This document shows, piece after piece, positions 1 through 10,451 of a stretch of 64,000 bases of DNA. Both the position numbers and the translations under genes were made by a program. This DNA is from Apodospora peruviana. Lineage: Eukaryota > Ascomycota > Sordariomycetes > Sordariales > Lasiosphaeriaceae. Positions within the stretch are counted from its first letter, which is position 1. Every line of letters begins with the position of its first letter. Location of the stretch: assembly GCA_033439685.1 (NCBI GenBank), contig JAUEDM010000002.1:4464001-4528000 (forward strand), in the 5' to 3' direction. The notes beneath the pieces are model-generated. The model saw nothing but the letters and a program-made list of their open reading frames with translations, did not search any database and was not told the origin of the DNA.

Positions 1-1111
1 CGAGAGCACGCTGCTCCTCAAACTCCGCGCCAGTTCTTCTCTGGCTTCGCGCCGCTGTTGCGCAATGCGTGACCGGAGGATGCGCCACGCCGAGACGCGG
101 TTGGCCGACTGCGATCTCGAGTCCTGCATGCTGACCGTGGTGCCGGTGGGTATGTGCGTCAACCGGATGGCCGACTCGGTTTTGTTGACGTGCTGGCCGC
201 CTGCCCCCCGAGCCCGCATCGTTTCCGTCCGCACCTCGGTCGGGTCGATATAGAAATCGCTCTCCGGGTTCTCGACATCCCGCTCCATGTCGGCGCCACC
301 GGTCTCGGGGAACGAAGGAAGCACCCATATCGCCACGGCGCTGGTGTGCGTCCGCCCCTTCACTTCAGTCACGGGCACCCGCTGAACGCGGTGCATGCCC
401 GCCTCGCCACGAAACGCCTGATAGGCGCCGGGTTCCAGGACTTCGAGCACGGCTTCCTGCAGCGCGATCTCACCGTCGGAGCCCTTGTGGCCGTCGTTGT
501 CAGAGGCCTCATGCTTGACCACCCGTGTGCGGTAGCCCTTGTTTGCGCAGTATTTTTCATACATGTGGAAGAGCGAGTCGGCGAAGAAGCGGCCCTCGGT
601 TCCGCCTGGCCCGGGCCGTATCTCGAGAAGGCAGTGCATATCTGCGAACGGATGCTTGGGCGTTAGGGCCAACGAGAGGTTGCGCCCCAGGCTGGCCAAT
701 TCGGCAGTTGTAGAAGCGAGGTCATCGGTCGCTAACTCGCGTAGCTCTTCGTCATCTGACTGTATTAAACTCTCGAGTTCGGTGAGCGACGCTCTCGCCT
801 TTTCGAGATCTTTGAAGGCAGTTGCGATTTTCGCGATTTCGCCGGCGCGTCTCGCGATCTTTTCGTCAAAGTTCGTGGCCAATTCTGCGTTCAATTGGTC
901 GTGCTCGACCGTGATCTTGCGGGCTCTCTCGAGGAGAGAAGACGGGAGCCCTCCCGGTATGGCAGCTGCGAAATATTTGAGTGAGTGGACTGATCGCGAC
1001 AAGGAGCAGGAAGAACGAACCTGTGCTAGCTCTCCGTAGAAACTGAGACACGCCGGCATGCTTCAATGAACGCACGCAACTCCGACACACCCATGGTGCC
1101 ACTGTCAACAT
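1..1111 (-). CDS. MRF1: Mitochondrial peptide chain release factor 1 (3' end cut by window edge)
   Basis: A class I release factor that would hydrolyse peptidyl-tRNA at UAA/UAG codons on mitochondrial ribosomes. Exon 1 is 1111-1021 and exon 2 runs from 965 off the left edge; the 55-nt intron (966-1020) has donor GTTCGT and a CAG acceptor. Exon 1 starts at an ATG and encodes a basic, Ser/Thr-containing leader of about 30 residues ending RRAST, as expected for a mitochondrial presequence. Exon 2 shows the RF family order: a helical N-terminal domain, then EIRPGPGGTE near 600, HRVQRVP near 390 and the catalytic GGQ (GAGGQHVNKTESA) at about 193-204, which contacts the peptidyl-transferase centre. 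The protein is still open at position 1, so the last residues lie outside the window. The gene diverges from WRS1. The family call is firm; the exon 1 start is inferred. Confidence 0.93.
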
Positions 1112-1498
1112 AGTCGCGAAGCATTGACCGGCAACTCAATCGAGACCTGTTCGTCTGATGGCCGGGAGCTTGGGCGGGAGCTTCCGAAATTTTATCTTTT
1201 GCAGCTCCCGATCTTGAAATCTTGCCTGCCGGGAACATTGGAGGGGCCAGGGGTTCGCCTCACCGCCCAATCTAGCAGGGATTCGTTTTGCCCGTTTGCG
1301 CCGCCTTCCCAAGCCGGCCAGCGGTGCCCCTCCCCCGCGATTGGGCTTCCGTCTGGGGGTTCAAGTTTGGTAAGAACACAATGCAAGGTCGACTGACTCA
1401 CTCTTTTGACTCTGACCTACTCGGTCCGAAACACCACGAGCGCATTGCGGTTTCGACTCCCCAACTACCAGAACCGATCAATTCGCTATACCACAAAG
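1112..1498. promoter_or_regulatory. Divergent promoter between MRF1 and WRS1
   Basis: This 387-nt gap separates the start codons of two genes on opposite strands and must hold both promoters. CCAAT-box cores are visible on both strands (near 1268 and as ATTGG near 1340), beside a C-rich stretch at 1290-1345. No clear TATA box is seen, which fits housekeeping genes. Transcription starts cannot be placed. Confidence 0.5.
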
Positions 1499-3103
1499 AT
1501 GGCGACGAGCGTCAATGCCGAGGCCCTCAATGAGTCCCCGATTTCGAACTCAGTCGCGCAGCACCCGTCTCAGTCAAAGCAGACCATCGATCCGTACAAT
1601 GTTGGTCTTGCTCCTCGTAGTCAGCCAAGTTGAATGGTGGACTAACCTTCTCTTGTTTCCAGGTCTCTGGAGAGGTCGGAGAGGATGGCGTGGTTAAAGC
1701 CATTGACTACAACAAACTAGTCGACGAGTTCGGCACGAAAACGATCGACAAGGAGTTGCTCGACCGGTTCGAGCGCGTGACGGGCAAGAAGCCGCACAGG
1801 TTCCTGAGGAGAGGCATTGTTTTCTCCCACAGGGACTTTGAGCTCATTCTCGACCGATATGAGCGCGGCGAGCCATTCTTCCTCTACACCGGCAGAGGGC
1901 CGAGCTCCGACAGCGTGCATATCGGCCACACCATTCCCTTCGAGTTCACAAAGTGGCTGCAGGAGACCTTCGACTGCCCATTAGTGATTATGATGACTGA
2001 CGATGAGAAATACTTGTTCTCCGAGAAGAGAACGATTGAAGAAGTGACGTCGTACTGCCACAGCAACGCCGCGGATATCATCAGCGTTGGATTCGATCCC
2101 AATAAGACGTTCATCTTTTCGGATTTCGACTTCATCGGCGGCGCCCTCTACAGGAACATTGTCAGGCTATCAAAACACATCACGCTGAACCAAGCGCGCT
2201 CCTGCTTTGGGTTCAACGAGAGCACAAATATTGGCAGAGTGCATTTCGGTGCCGTTCAGGGGGCGACGTCCTGGGCTTCGAGTTTCCCGCACATCTTTGG
2301 AACCGACGAGAAAAAGACGACCGCCATACCCGCACTGATTCCCTGCGCGATCGACCAGGACCCCTATTTCCGGCTTTGTCGAGATGTATCGGCGCGAATT
2401 AAATACGCCAAGCCCTCTTTGATACATGCAAAGTTTCTTGACGCTCTGCAAGGGCCGGGTACCAAGATGTCGGCTTCGATTGGTATGTACCAATTCTTTT
2501 CTGGTCAAGACTACGGTCAGAGTACTAACCTATTTCAATTTTGAAGACGAATCTGCTATCTTTATGAAGGATACTCCTAAGCAAATCAAAAATAAGATCA
2601 ACAAGTACGCCTTTAGTGGCGGCAAGGTGTCGGCCGAGGAGCACCGAGAGCAGGGCGGAAACACTGAAGTCGACGTCTCGTATCAGTACCTCCGCTTCTT
2701 CCTCGAAGATGACGACGAACTGGAGCGTATCCGTGTCGCTTATGAGAAGGGCGAGCTTCTGACCGGTGATCTGAAGGCCATGTGCATCAAGGAGCTACAG
2801 GCGTACGTGGCGGCGTTCCAGGAACGGAGGGCAAAGGTCACGGATGAGACGATCGCACTGTTCATGGAGGCGAGACCGCTGAAGTGGGCGGGTAATCCGC
2901 GTGCCCCTATTGTGGTACCGCAAGTCGTTTCGGGAGATTCTGGGGCTGCTGCTGGTGGCGAAGCAGGAGCAGGTGGTGATGGCAAGTTGACCAAGAATCA
3001 ACTGAAGAAGCTGGAGAAGGAGAAGGCAATTGCTGAGAAGAAGGCGCAAAAGGCAAAGGAGAAGGAAGCACAGCAGGTGGCTGCTGCCTCGAAGGATGCG
3101 TGA
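1499..3103 (+). CDS. WRS1: Cytosolic tryptophanyl-tRNA synthetase
   Basis: A class Ic aminoacyl-tRNA synthetase that charges tRNA-Trp with tryptophan using ATP. Three exons are inferred: 1499-1600, 1663-2482 and 2547-3103, with introns of 62 and 64 nt that carry CTAAC branch sites. They give a 492-residue protein. The Rossmann-fold signatures are intact: HIGH at residues 120-123 (preceded by GPSSDS) and KMSAS at about 302-306, which is interrupted just downstream by intron 2. The body matches the eukaryotic cytosolic form (FGTDEKKT, IPCAIDQDPYFR). There is no mitochondrial presequence. The short N-terminal extension is Ser/Asn-rich, and the tail after residue 460 is a Lys/Glu/Ala-rich helix, as is common for eukaryotic synthetases. 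The ATG at 1499 is chosen because it opens exon 1 in frame with the splice to exon 2. Confidence 0.95.
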
Positions 3104-3914
3104 AGAAGTACCTTTTATAAGCGTCGGAAAGCGTTGTTGTTTTGTCGAGGTATATAAAAGGTAGGTCAAATTTCTTCTGGAGTTTGGTGGGGAGCCCGTT
3201 TGAGAATCTATTTTGCTAGAATATAGCTCGGTAGATAAAATCGTATTTGTCGCGATAGACGTTACTATATTACACGCGGATGCAATGATAGTCAATGTGC
3301 ATATGAATTATATTGACCATTAATATCTGGAGGGATACTTCGCACTGGTATTCTATCAGAGACATCTGTGCCAAGACAAAACGCCCTTCGATTGACACCG
3401 CTGAGATGAAATGGGTAGCAATATCGCAAAGCCAGAACGCCCTCTGAGTGACACCACTCTGGGCAGTTGTGTTAGTGGGCTGGAACTGAATGGATACCTG
3501 TATTCAACTGTCCCCTTCGGCTGGCACGATGCACGGTAAGAAGCGCTTCGAGGCGGTATGCTTATCGATTCATTCTGCTTTCCCCGTTCTTATACTACCC
3601 ACTTACACCAATGAGTCATGTCTTCAGGATCATTAACAAGACCTTTTTTTCCCCCGAAACTCCGACTTCGGGACCTAATCATGTAGACTGGTGCTTAACC
3701 AAGAATTATAACAAGTGAACTGGCCATGTATTTCTACTCATGTCACATTACCTTTCAACTGTTAGCTCTCTTTCATAATAATTCATCTTCGGATCTACAC
3801 AACCTCTTTGAGTGTTGACACTCTCTCACACACCCATAGACCCCCATTCACCGAGTGAGTGGCTTTACCCAGCGTTTCCAAACAAAAAGAAAACGAGAGA
3901 GAAAGAGGGTGAAA
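3104..3914. other. Intergenic: WRS1 3' flank and GST promoter
   Basis: No supportable gene. Two imperfect copies of a stretch of about 24 nt (near 3379 and 3435, about 20 of 24 bases alike) share the core GACACC. A purine-rich leader precedes the GST start codon. Confidence 0.5.
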
Positions 3915-4655
3915 ATGGTCTACCACCTCTACATCACCAACAAGAACTACTCGTCATGGTCTCTGCGTCCATGGCTCCTGATGCGCGTCTTAGGCATCCC
4001 CTTTGACGAGCACCTGGTCCCGATAATTTCTGGATCCATCAGCCAACCGCACTGGAAGAGCTTCTCGCCAGTCGCTCATGTTCCTTGTCTACACGATTCT
4101 TCTCTTTCGGAAGAGCAGTCGATCATACTATGGGAATCGATCGCCATAGTCGAGCATCTGGCTGAAGCGATTTCGGACAAACATATCTATCCGGTGCCAG
4201 AAAGGAAAGCAGCGAGGGCATGGGCGCGCTCTGCCGTAGCGGAAATGCACGCCGGGTTTGGGGCGATACGTAACGAGATGAGCATGAATATTGGGCTAAG
4301 AATCCAGTTGAATGTGACAAAGATCAGTGGAGGGCTGAGGAGGGATCTGGAGAGGATCGGTGAGCTTTGGACGGAGGGACTGGAAAAATTTGGGGGCCCG
4401 TATCTGGCTGGAGGGGAGTTTACTGCCGTTGATGCGTTCTATGCGCCTATTGTGTTAAGAATGCAGACGTTTGTTGGGTCGATGGACCTACTGGGGGAGA
4501 AGAGTAAGCAGTATGTTGATATGATGCTGGGTTTGCCGGAGATGGTGGAGTGGGTTGGTGATGCGCTGAAAGAGACTGGACGGGATGTCTTGCATGATGA
4601 GGATAGTATTGGGGGTAGGAAGGTGTTGGCTGACTTGAGGGCTAAGGAGGAGTAG
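3915..4655 (+). CDS. Glutathione S-transferase-like protein
   Basis: An intronless gene for a 246-residue protein. The N-terminus (YITNKNYSSWSLRPWLLM) matches the thioredoxin-fold domain of bacterial-type GSTs in which Ser residues follow the first strand; those serines are candidates for activating glutathione. The ESxAI motif that binds the gamma-glutamyl group is present as LWESIAIVEHLAE near residues 75-87. A helical C-terminal domain follows, with GGEFTAVDAFYAPI near 170-185, the usual N-capping region. The ATG at 3915 is preferred to an in-frame one at 3855 because homologues begin immediately before YxLYITNKNYSSWS and the extra residues are only Arg/Lys-rich leader. It has no targeting signal, so it is probably cytosolic. 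The substrate is unknown. Lack of introns and the bacterial-type N-terminus hint at old transfer, but this is inference only. Confidence 0.85.
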   Translation: MVYHLYITNKNYSSWSLRPWLLMRVLGIPFDEHLVPIISGSISQPHWKSFSPVAHVPCLHDSSLSEEQSIILWESIAIVEHLAEAISDKHIYPVPERKAARAWARSAVAEMHAGFGAIRNEMSMNIGLRIQLNVTKISGGLRRDLERIGELWTEGLEKFGGPYLAGGEFTAVDAFYAPIVLRMQTFVGSMDLLGEKSKQYVDMMLGLPEMVEWVGDALKETGRDVLHDEDSIGGRKVLADLRAKEE

Positions 4656-5309
4656 ACGGAGTAGGAGAATGAATAGGGGTAGGTGTAGTGTTGATTCTGA
4701 AGGAATGGATGAGTGATAAGGTAGGAAGTGATACGAAGCTGAGATACGGAACCACCGTCGTATTTCATAGGGGTTTGTTTTGTCCGAATATGTTTCTTGC
4801 TTCTCATTACGCCTATTTCCTTTCCTAGGTGTTGATTGATTAGTGATGGACTTCAGTGAATATGACGAATGGGCTCGATTTCGTAGTGTTGATATCGAAA
4901 TAGGAAGAAGGTGGCCGGATCCACAATCAGATGATGGAAATAAAATGGTGTAGGTGTGTGTTCGGGAAAGGTATAAACTGATGATATTGATCAGGTAACT
5001 ACCTGTAATCAAGCAACGATAAAGGGGAGCCAAGAAATGCGGAGACGACTCCCCAATATTCCGTACCCCCGTCCATCTCGCCCCATTCACCCAAACAATG
5101 ACGATGATATCCCTCCCGACTTACACCCGTGAGGGGAAAATCGATTGCCTTCCTTATATGGACAAGGGAGAAGGCCATGATATCACCCACAATAAAGAGA
5201 ATAGGACCATACACTTACACGGGCAGAAATTACCTATCTTTCACTATATATTCTCGCTCCACAAATAACACATCCACTCCCAGCATCAAGCGGTTTTTCG
5301 TCCGTTGCA
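4656..5309. promoter_or_regulatory. Intergenic: GST 3' flank and GGT promoter
   Basis: No gene seen. A TATA-like element (CTATATATT, about 5244-5252) lies some 60 nt upstream of the next start codon and is the best core-promoter candidate in this gap. Confidence 0.4.
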
Positions 5310-7321
5310 ATGCCACTTACAACCCCTTCCGTGTTCCCGCCGGCGTCAGCCGAGGTGATGAAGTTTTCGAGCCGGAGGAGCGTCGTCCACAGCACCAAGG
5401 GTATGGTGGCCTGCACCCAACCGCTGGCGGCGAAATGTGGAATCGATATACTCAATGCCGGTGGAAATGCGGCTGTAAGTTTTTTACCCCTTCTTTCATA
5501 ATACAAAAATACTAATTCACATACAGGATGCTGCTGTGGCCGTTGGTACGCTGTTTATCTACCTTGCTACTCCATGGCCTAGACCTCGGTAGCTAACCAC
5601 TACAACTAAAGCGGCCGGTCTAAACATGACAGAACCCTGCTCGACCGGCATAGGCGGCGACATATTTTGTTTGTACTACGACGCATCGACGGGGAAGGTA
5701 TCTGCCCTGAATGGCTCCGGCCGCTCTGGCGCACAGTGCACCCTTGAGACGATCCGCAAGAGCCTCAGGATCCCTGAGGGCTCGCCCGGCAAGATCCCCA
5801 TGAGCAGCGTGCACGCCGTGACGGTTCCAGGAGCGCCTGCCGGCTGGGTCGACACGGTCGAGCGGTTCGGCAGTGGCAAGCTCTCTATGAAGGAGATCCT
5901 GGCGCCCGCCATCGAGCTTGGTGAAAAGGGGTTTCCTGTTTTTGAGTTGACGGCGTATTTTGTGAGCCACCCACCCACGCTTCACAGTTGTGAAGAGGTA
6001 CGAGGTTCCTTGGCTGTGTACCTTATTAACTGTCAGAATGGGATAGTGGCAACGCTCAGAAAAGACCATTCGCAACGCCTCTCCCAACTTCGCCGAGATG
6101 CTCAAGTCTGACGCAGCCTCCCCGTCAGGCGACGGCGTCCGCGCCCCTATGGCCGGCGACATTATCAAACTACCCAACCTAGCCAGCACATTCCGCACAC
6201 TGGCCACAGAAGGCAAAAAGGGGTTCTACACCGGCAGGATCGCGGAAGAGCTCGTCAAAGTCTGCCGCGACCTCGGCGGCCACATCACCCTCGACGACCT
6301 GCAGCACCACCTCGATACAGGCAGCGAGCCGGTCGAGCCCATCTCGCTCAAGTTCCACGGCCAAGGTCTGTCGGACAAAACCGGCCTCGAAGTCTGGGAA
6401 CATCCTCCCAACGGCCAAGGCATCGTCGCTCTCATGGCGCTGGGCATCCTCCAGGAACTGGAGTCCGCGTCCGTAGTCCCTACTTTCACGCCAAAGGACT
6501 ACAACACGGCGCCCTACCTGCACGCCATCGTCGAGGTCCTCCGCATCGCCTTTGCCGACGCAAGCTGGTTCGTGACGGACCCCAACGTCGCCCCGGGCGT
6601 GCCCACCGCAGAACTGATCTCCCAACCATACCTCGCCTCGCGGTCAAAACTCTTCGACCCAACCAAGGCAAGCGACATCCTCCACCACGGCAACCCCTCT
6701 CCAGCTCTATCCAGCAGCGACACCGTCTACTTCAGCGTCGCGGACGCGGCCGGTAACGCCATCTCCTTCATCAACTCCAACTACGGCGGCTTCGGCACAG
6801 CCATCATCCCCAAGGGCTGCGGCTTCACTCTCCAAAACCGCGGCGCAAACTTTAGTCTGGACCCTGCCCATCCGAACGTGCTTGCCCCCAGAAAACGGCC
6901 ATACCACACCATCATCCCGGGTTTGGTCACGAATATCTCGGATGGGTCACTGCACTCCGTCTTTGGGGTCATGGGCGGGTTCATGCAACCGCAGGGCCAC
7001 GTCCAGGTCCTGCTGGGCCAGGTGGTCGGCGGTCTGAATCCGCAGCAGGCGCTGGACGCGCCGCGGGTGTGTATCGGGGCCGGAATGCCCGACGCAGGGG
7101 ATGTGTACGACCGAACCGTGTATGTGGAGGAAGGCATGTCGGAGACAACGATACAGGGCCTGAGGGAGCTGGGACACAAAGTCGAGGTTGTGAGCGGGCA
7201 CGGGAGGGCACTATTTGGACGGGGCCAGATTATTAGGTATACGGTTGACAGTGTCGAGGGGACTGGGGTGTGGTCGGCGGGAAGTGATATGCGTGGTGAC
7301 GGGGCGGCGTATCCGGCGTGA
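5310..7321 (+). CDS. Gamma-glutamyltransferase-like hydrolase (YwrD/acylase type)
   Basis: An N-terminal nucleophile hydrolase of the gamma-glutamyltranspeptidase family. It would autocleave and act on gamma-glutamyl or acyl amide bonds. Four exons are inferred: 5310-5474, 5527-5545 (a 19-nt exon), 5612-5961 and 6047-7321, giving 602 residues. The family start (VVHSTKGMVACTQPLA, GIDILNAGGNAADAAVA) and the TEPCSTGIGGD motif are present. The predicted autocleavage nucleophile is Thr404 in SSDTVYFSVADAAGN, followed by a stretch where members of the YwrD subgroup carry NSNYGGFG and LQNRGANFSLDPAHPN. Classical periplasmic or plasma-membrane GGTs have TTHYSVVD here and a longer lid loop. No signal peptide or membrane anchor is seen, so it is probably intracellular. 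Homologues in this subgroup are mainly bacterial; the substrate is not predictable. Confidence 0.88.
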
Positions 7322-7592
7322 ATAAGGAGAAACAATTCATTATACAACACCTAACCCGTAGATACACACCTATCGAAGTCATGCTCAAGGTCCTTCTTCT
7401 CAGCCATGTCGAAATTAACGGAAAGTAAATATTGATACAAACGAAGGGAGAAGAAAACATCTAAAATGCGTTATGTGCGGTGGGTGGTATCTATCATTTT
7501 CTGCACACAATAATACAAAGTTTGTTTAGCACTCCTTCCTTCCAAGCCCCAGATGGAAAAATAGAAAAAACAAACATTTATTTTACCGAGCC

Positions 7593-8169
7593 TCACTTCT
7601 GCTGCTCCTCCGCCGACGCTCCCTCAATAGCAAGAACCTTCTTCTGCTCCAACAGCTTCGCCAGCTCCCCATTCTGGTGCATCGACACGATGATATCGCA
7701 CCCCCCGATAAACTCCTTGTCAACGTACAGTTGCGGGATCGTGGGCCAGTCCGAGTACTCCTTGATGCCCTGGCGCAGCTCTTGGTCCTCCAGTACGTTG
7801 AACGCGGCAAACTTTTCCGGGTCGACGCCCTGCAAGCCCAAGATCTGAATCGACGCGCGAGAGAAACCGCACTGCGGTGTTTCGGGCGTGCCCTTCATGA
7901 AGAGGACTACCGGCGCGGAGGCGACGGCCTTGTCGATTGCTTGTCTGGTTGCGTCGGACAGCAGTCTGCGCGCGACGGGGTTGGCGAGGACGGGCCGCAG
8001 GAAGGGGGTTACTAATTGTGTTGTGGTAGGGGTGCTGCGAAGAGCTGAGGCGGACTGGCAGAGCAGTTGCTAAATCATTCATGAAAGTGTTAGTTTTGGC
8101 TCTTTGAGGCAGTGAAGTAGAGGGATGGTCTGGTTAACTTACCCGGGAGAAAATCGACCGTGACAGCAT
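7593..8169 (-). CDS. GRX5: Mitochondrial monothiol glutaredoxin 5
   Basis: A CGFS-type glutaredoxin that transfers [2Fe-2S] clusters in mitochondrial iron-sulfur cluster assembly. Exon 1 (8169-8143) has only nine codons; exon 2 is 8069-7593; the 73-nt intron has donor GTAAGT. The protein has 167 residues. Residues 1 to about 50 form a basic, Ser/Leu-rich presequence without acidic residues. The glutaredoxin domain then shows FMKGTPETPQCGFS with the active Cys at 76, the glutathione-contact motif WPTIPQLYV and GGCDI. The C-terminus is a short helical extension. Residue order and length match Grx5. The gene diverges from the dehydrogenase gene across 675 nt. Confidence 0.95.
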
Positions 8170-8844
8170 GGTTCTTTGTGTATGATGTGGATGTTGCGAC
8201 CAATACCGATGGTTTGTTTGTATATCGGCGGCGACAACGGGGAATTGGTAATCCGGTGGATGTTCGAGTGGTTCATTGATCACGACTTTTTTTGATCCCG
8301 GTCCGGGGGTTGAATGGACCGACGATTCAATGGAGCTTTGGGCAATGATGTAAGCTGCCGCTACCGACCGATTCTTGGATCCGTCATCAGTTAAGGGTTA
8401 GGGTTGTACATGTACGGCTGGACAACTCACTGCAGTGAACTGAAATGATTTGAACACGAGATGCACAGTTGGTTCGCTAGTCCACCATGGTAGGAGAGAT
8501 ATGCTAAAATCTACGAATTACAAAGTTGACCATCATATCATTCCCACATAGCTTGGACTGAGGGAGTCCGTAACAGCATCACAAATCAGCCTGCATTGCT
8601 TTGTCATTATGCGCCTCGAATCTGTCCGAATAGGACTGGTAGCACCAACGCCTCTCACCCGACAGCTCGCTTTGATCGAATTTCTTTACCTTGAATTTAA
8701 ATAATAGATGAAAGACTTTGGCATCAAAGCAGTCTGTGGCCTCCGAACTCACTTGGCGCTGAAGATACCTACCTATATTGATCGGATATTTAATGAAAAT
8801 TAAAGCAAGTTACTTAGCGACCATTTACCTTCATATCAATCACA
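8170..8844. promoter_or_regulatory. Divergent promoter between GRX5 and the SDR gene
   Basis: This 675-nt gap lies between two start codons on opposite strands. It contains a short telomere-like repeat (listed separately) and an AT-rich segment at about 8690-8840 next to the SDR start. No reading frame in it is convincing. Confidence 0.45.
8392..8406 (+). repeat. Short TTAGGG-type repeat
   Basis: About two and a half units of the TTAGGG telomere-type hexamer (TAAGGGTTAGGGTT) lie in the GRX5/SDR promoter region, some 225 nt upstream of the GRX5 start. In fungi such internal units can bind Tbf1/Reb1-type factors; here that role is only inferred. Confidence 0.5.
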
Positions 8845-9990
8845 ATGTTCACTTGGTAAGATTGCCTGTTCTCAAGGACCAACCTCACAGAAATGGCGAG
8901 TCGCTAACACAGCCTCAGGTTCGAGTTCTTCCGGAACCAGCGTGAGAAGCTACCCATACCCATAGGGGACTTCACCGGCAAGACGGTGATCGTCACAGGG
9001 GCAAACATTGGTACAGGCCTTGAAGCAGCGCGTCACTTTGCCCGTTTGGGCGCGGCAAAGTTGATCCTCGCATGCCGAAGCACAGAAAAAGGTGAAGCGG
9101 CCAGGAGGGAAATCCTGGAAACGACCAGTACTACGACAGCACAAGACCTAGCCATTGAGGTCTGGCAGGTGGACCTCAGCGCCTTTGACAGCGTCAAGGA
9201 ATTCTGCCGGCGGGTCAACGAGACGCTCGACAGGGTAGACGTGGTAATCGAGAACGCGGGCGTGTCACTGGCGCAATTCGAGTCTGGGGTCGACGGGTAC
9301 GACACCATCATCACCGTGAACGTGATTTCAACCTTCCTGATGGCCTTACTGCTGCTGCCAAAGTTGCGTGAGACGGCCGCACGGTTCAATGTGATGCCCC
9401 GTCTGGTTCTTGTTGCATCCGAAATACACTATGTTGTATGTTTATTTCTACAAAGTTTTCCGACTGGGTTAAGCTAATCAGTTATCTGTCCATGAAAGTG
9501 CAAGTTCAACGAGAAGTCAGCGCCAAGTATCTTCAACGCCTTCAATACAGTGGACAACTTCACCGATCGGTATGGTTCCTCGAAACTGATGATGTTGATG
9601 CTGGCTCGCGAACTCGCCAGGCAAACCAGTCAGTCGTCGGCCACGGGCGCCAGTCCGGTCGTGATCAATGCGCCATCTCCCGGATTCTGCAGTTCGAGTT
9701 TCTTCAGAAACGTGCCGTTTCCATACAGCGTCATGATCGCATTCCTGTTGTTTCTCTTTGGTCGGTCGTCGGAGATGGGCTCCCGGGCTTTGGTGCACGC
9801 TGCCACTACTGCCGAGGACACGCACGGCGATTTTTTGATGAACTGCAGAGTGTATGAGCCGAAGCCCTTTGTTGAAGCAGAAAACGGGAAGAGGACACAA
9901 GAGAGGCTGTGGGCTGAGTTGTTGGAAATTCTAGAGACGGTTGAGCCAGGGATTTCTCACAATGTTATGTTTAAAAGAGAGGACACTTGA
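8845..9990 (+). CDS. Short-chain dehydrogenase/reductase
   Basis: An NAD(P)-dependent oxidoreductase of the classical SDR superfamily, of the fungal retinol dehydrogenase/WWOX-like type; the substrate is unknown. Three exons are inferred: 8845-8855 (an 11-nt start exon), 8919-9435 and 9499-9990, with two 63-nt introns, giving 339 residues. The 11-nt exon is supported because it supplies an ATG and the first two bases of a Trp codon that joins to the conserved WFEFFRNQ leader. The cofactor motif TGANIGTG is at residues 30-37, an Arg after the second strand (ACRS) suggests NADP(H) preference, NAG is present in IENAGVS, the catalytic Ser lies in LVLVASE and the YxxxK pair is Tyr201/Lys205. A hydrophobic stretch near 255-265 might associate with membranes. 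Confidence 0.88.
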
Positions 9991-10451
9991 AAGTTGAGCT
10001 TTGTTGGCAAATGGAGCCATCTGTTCCCCGCAAATACCCCAAAATTACAGCACGCTCCATCCCTGCTAGGATCCCTGCAGAAGCCTCGGCAATCTCATTG
10101 TTAGGCGCCGCTGATCTTCAGGTTTGTGTGGGGTAACTTTGAGGCCGCTGCCAGGTACCGGATTGAATAGGAAAGGTTGGTGTGAGGAAACACCGAGGCA
10201 ACTTGCTTTGAAAGGCACTTGAAAGAGGAGATAGATTGTCTCTTTCAAGACTAACATTAACACACAAATATTCACATTCTCTTCAAACCAACTCACAACT
10301 GTCCAAGGTAGGAACTCACTTTTGTGCTCACTCGCTCACTCTCAGCGACTCAAATGCGAACCACACCATCTATCACTACCTAACACCTCGAGGACTACAA
10401 GGCTCAATACTCTTATCTTCCAACCAAACCAAGACAAAAGGAAACGACACA
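9991..10451. promoter_or_regulatory. Intergenic: promoter of the racemase-family gene
   Basis: No gene seen. The last 200 nt before the start codon are rich in CA and CT with few G, like a fungal 5' leader. The upstream part is unremarkable. Confidence 0.4.
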
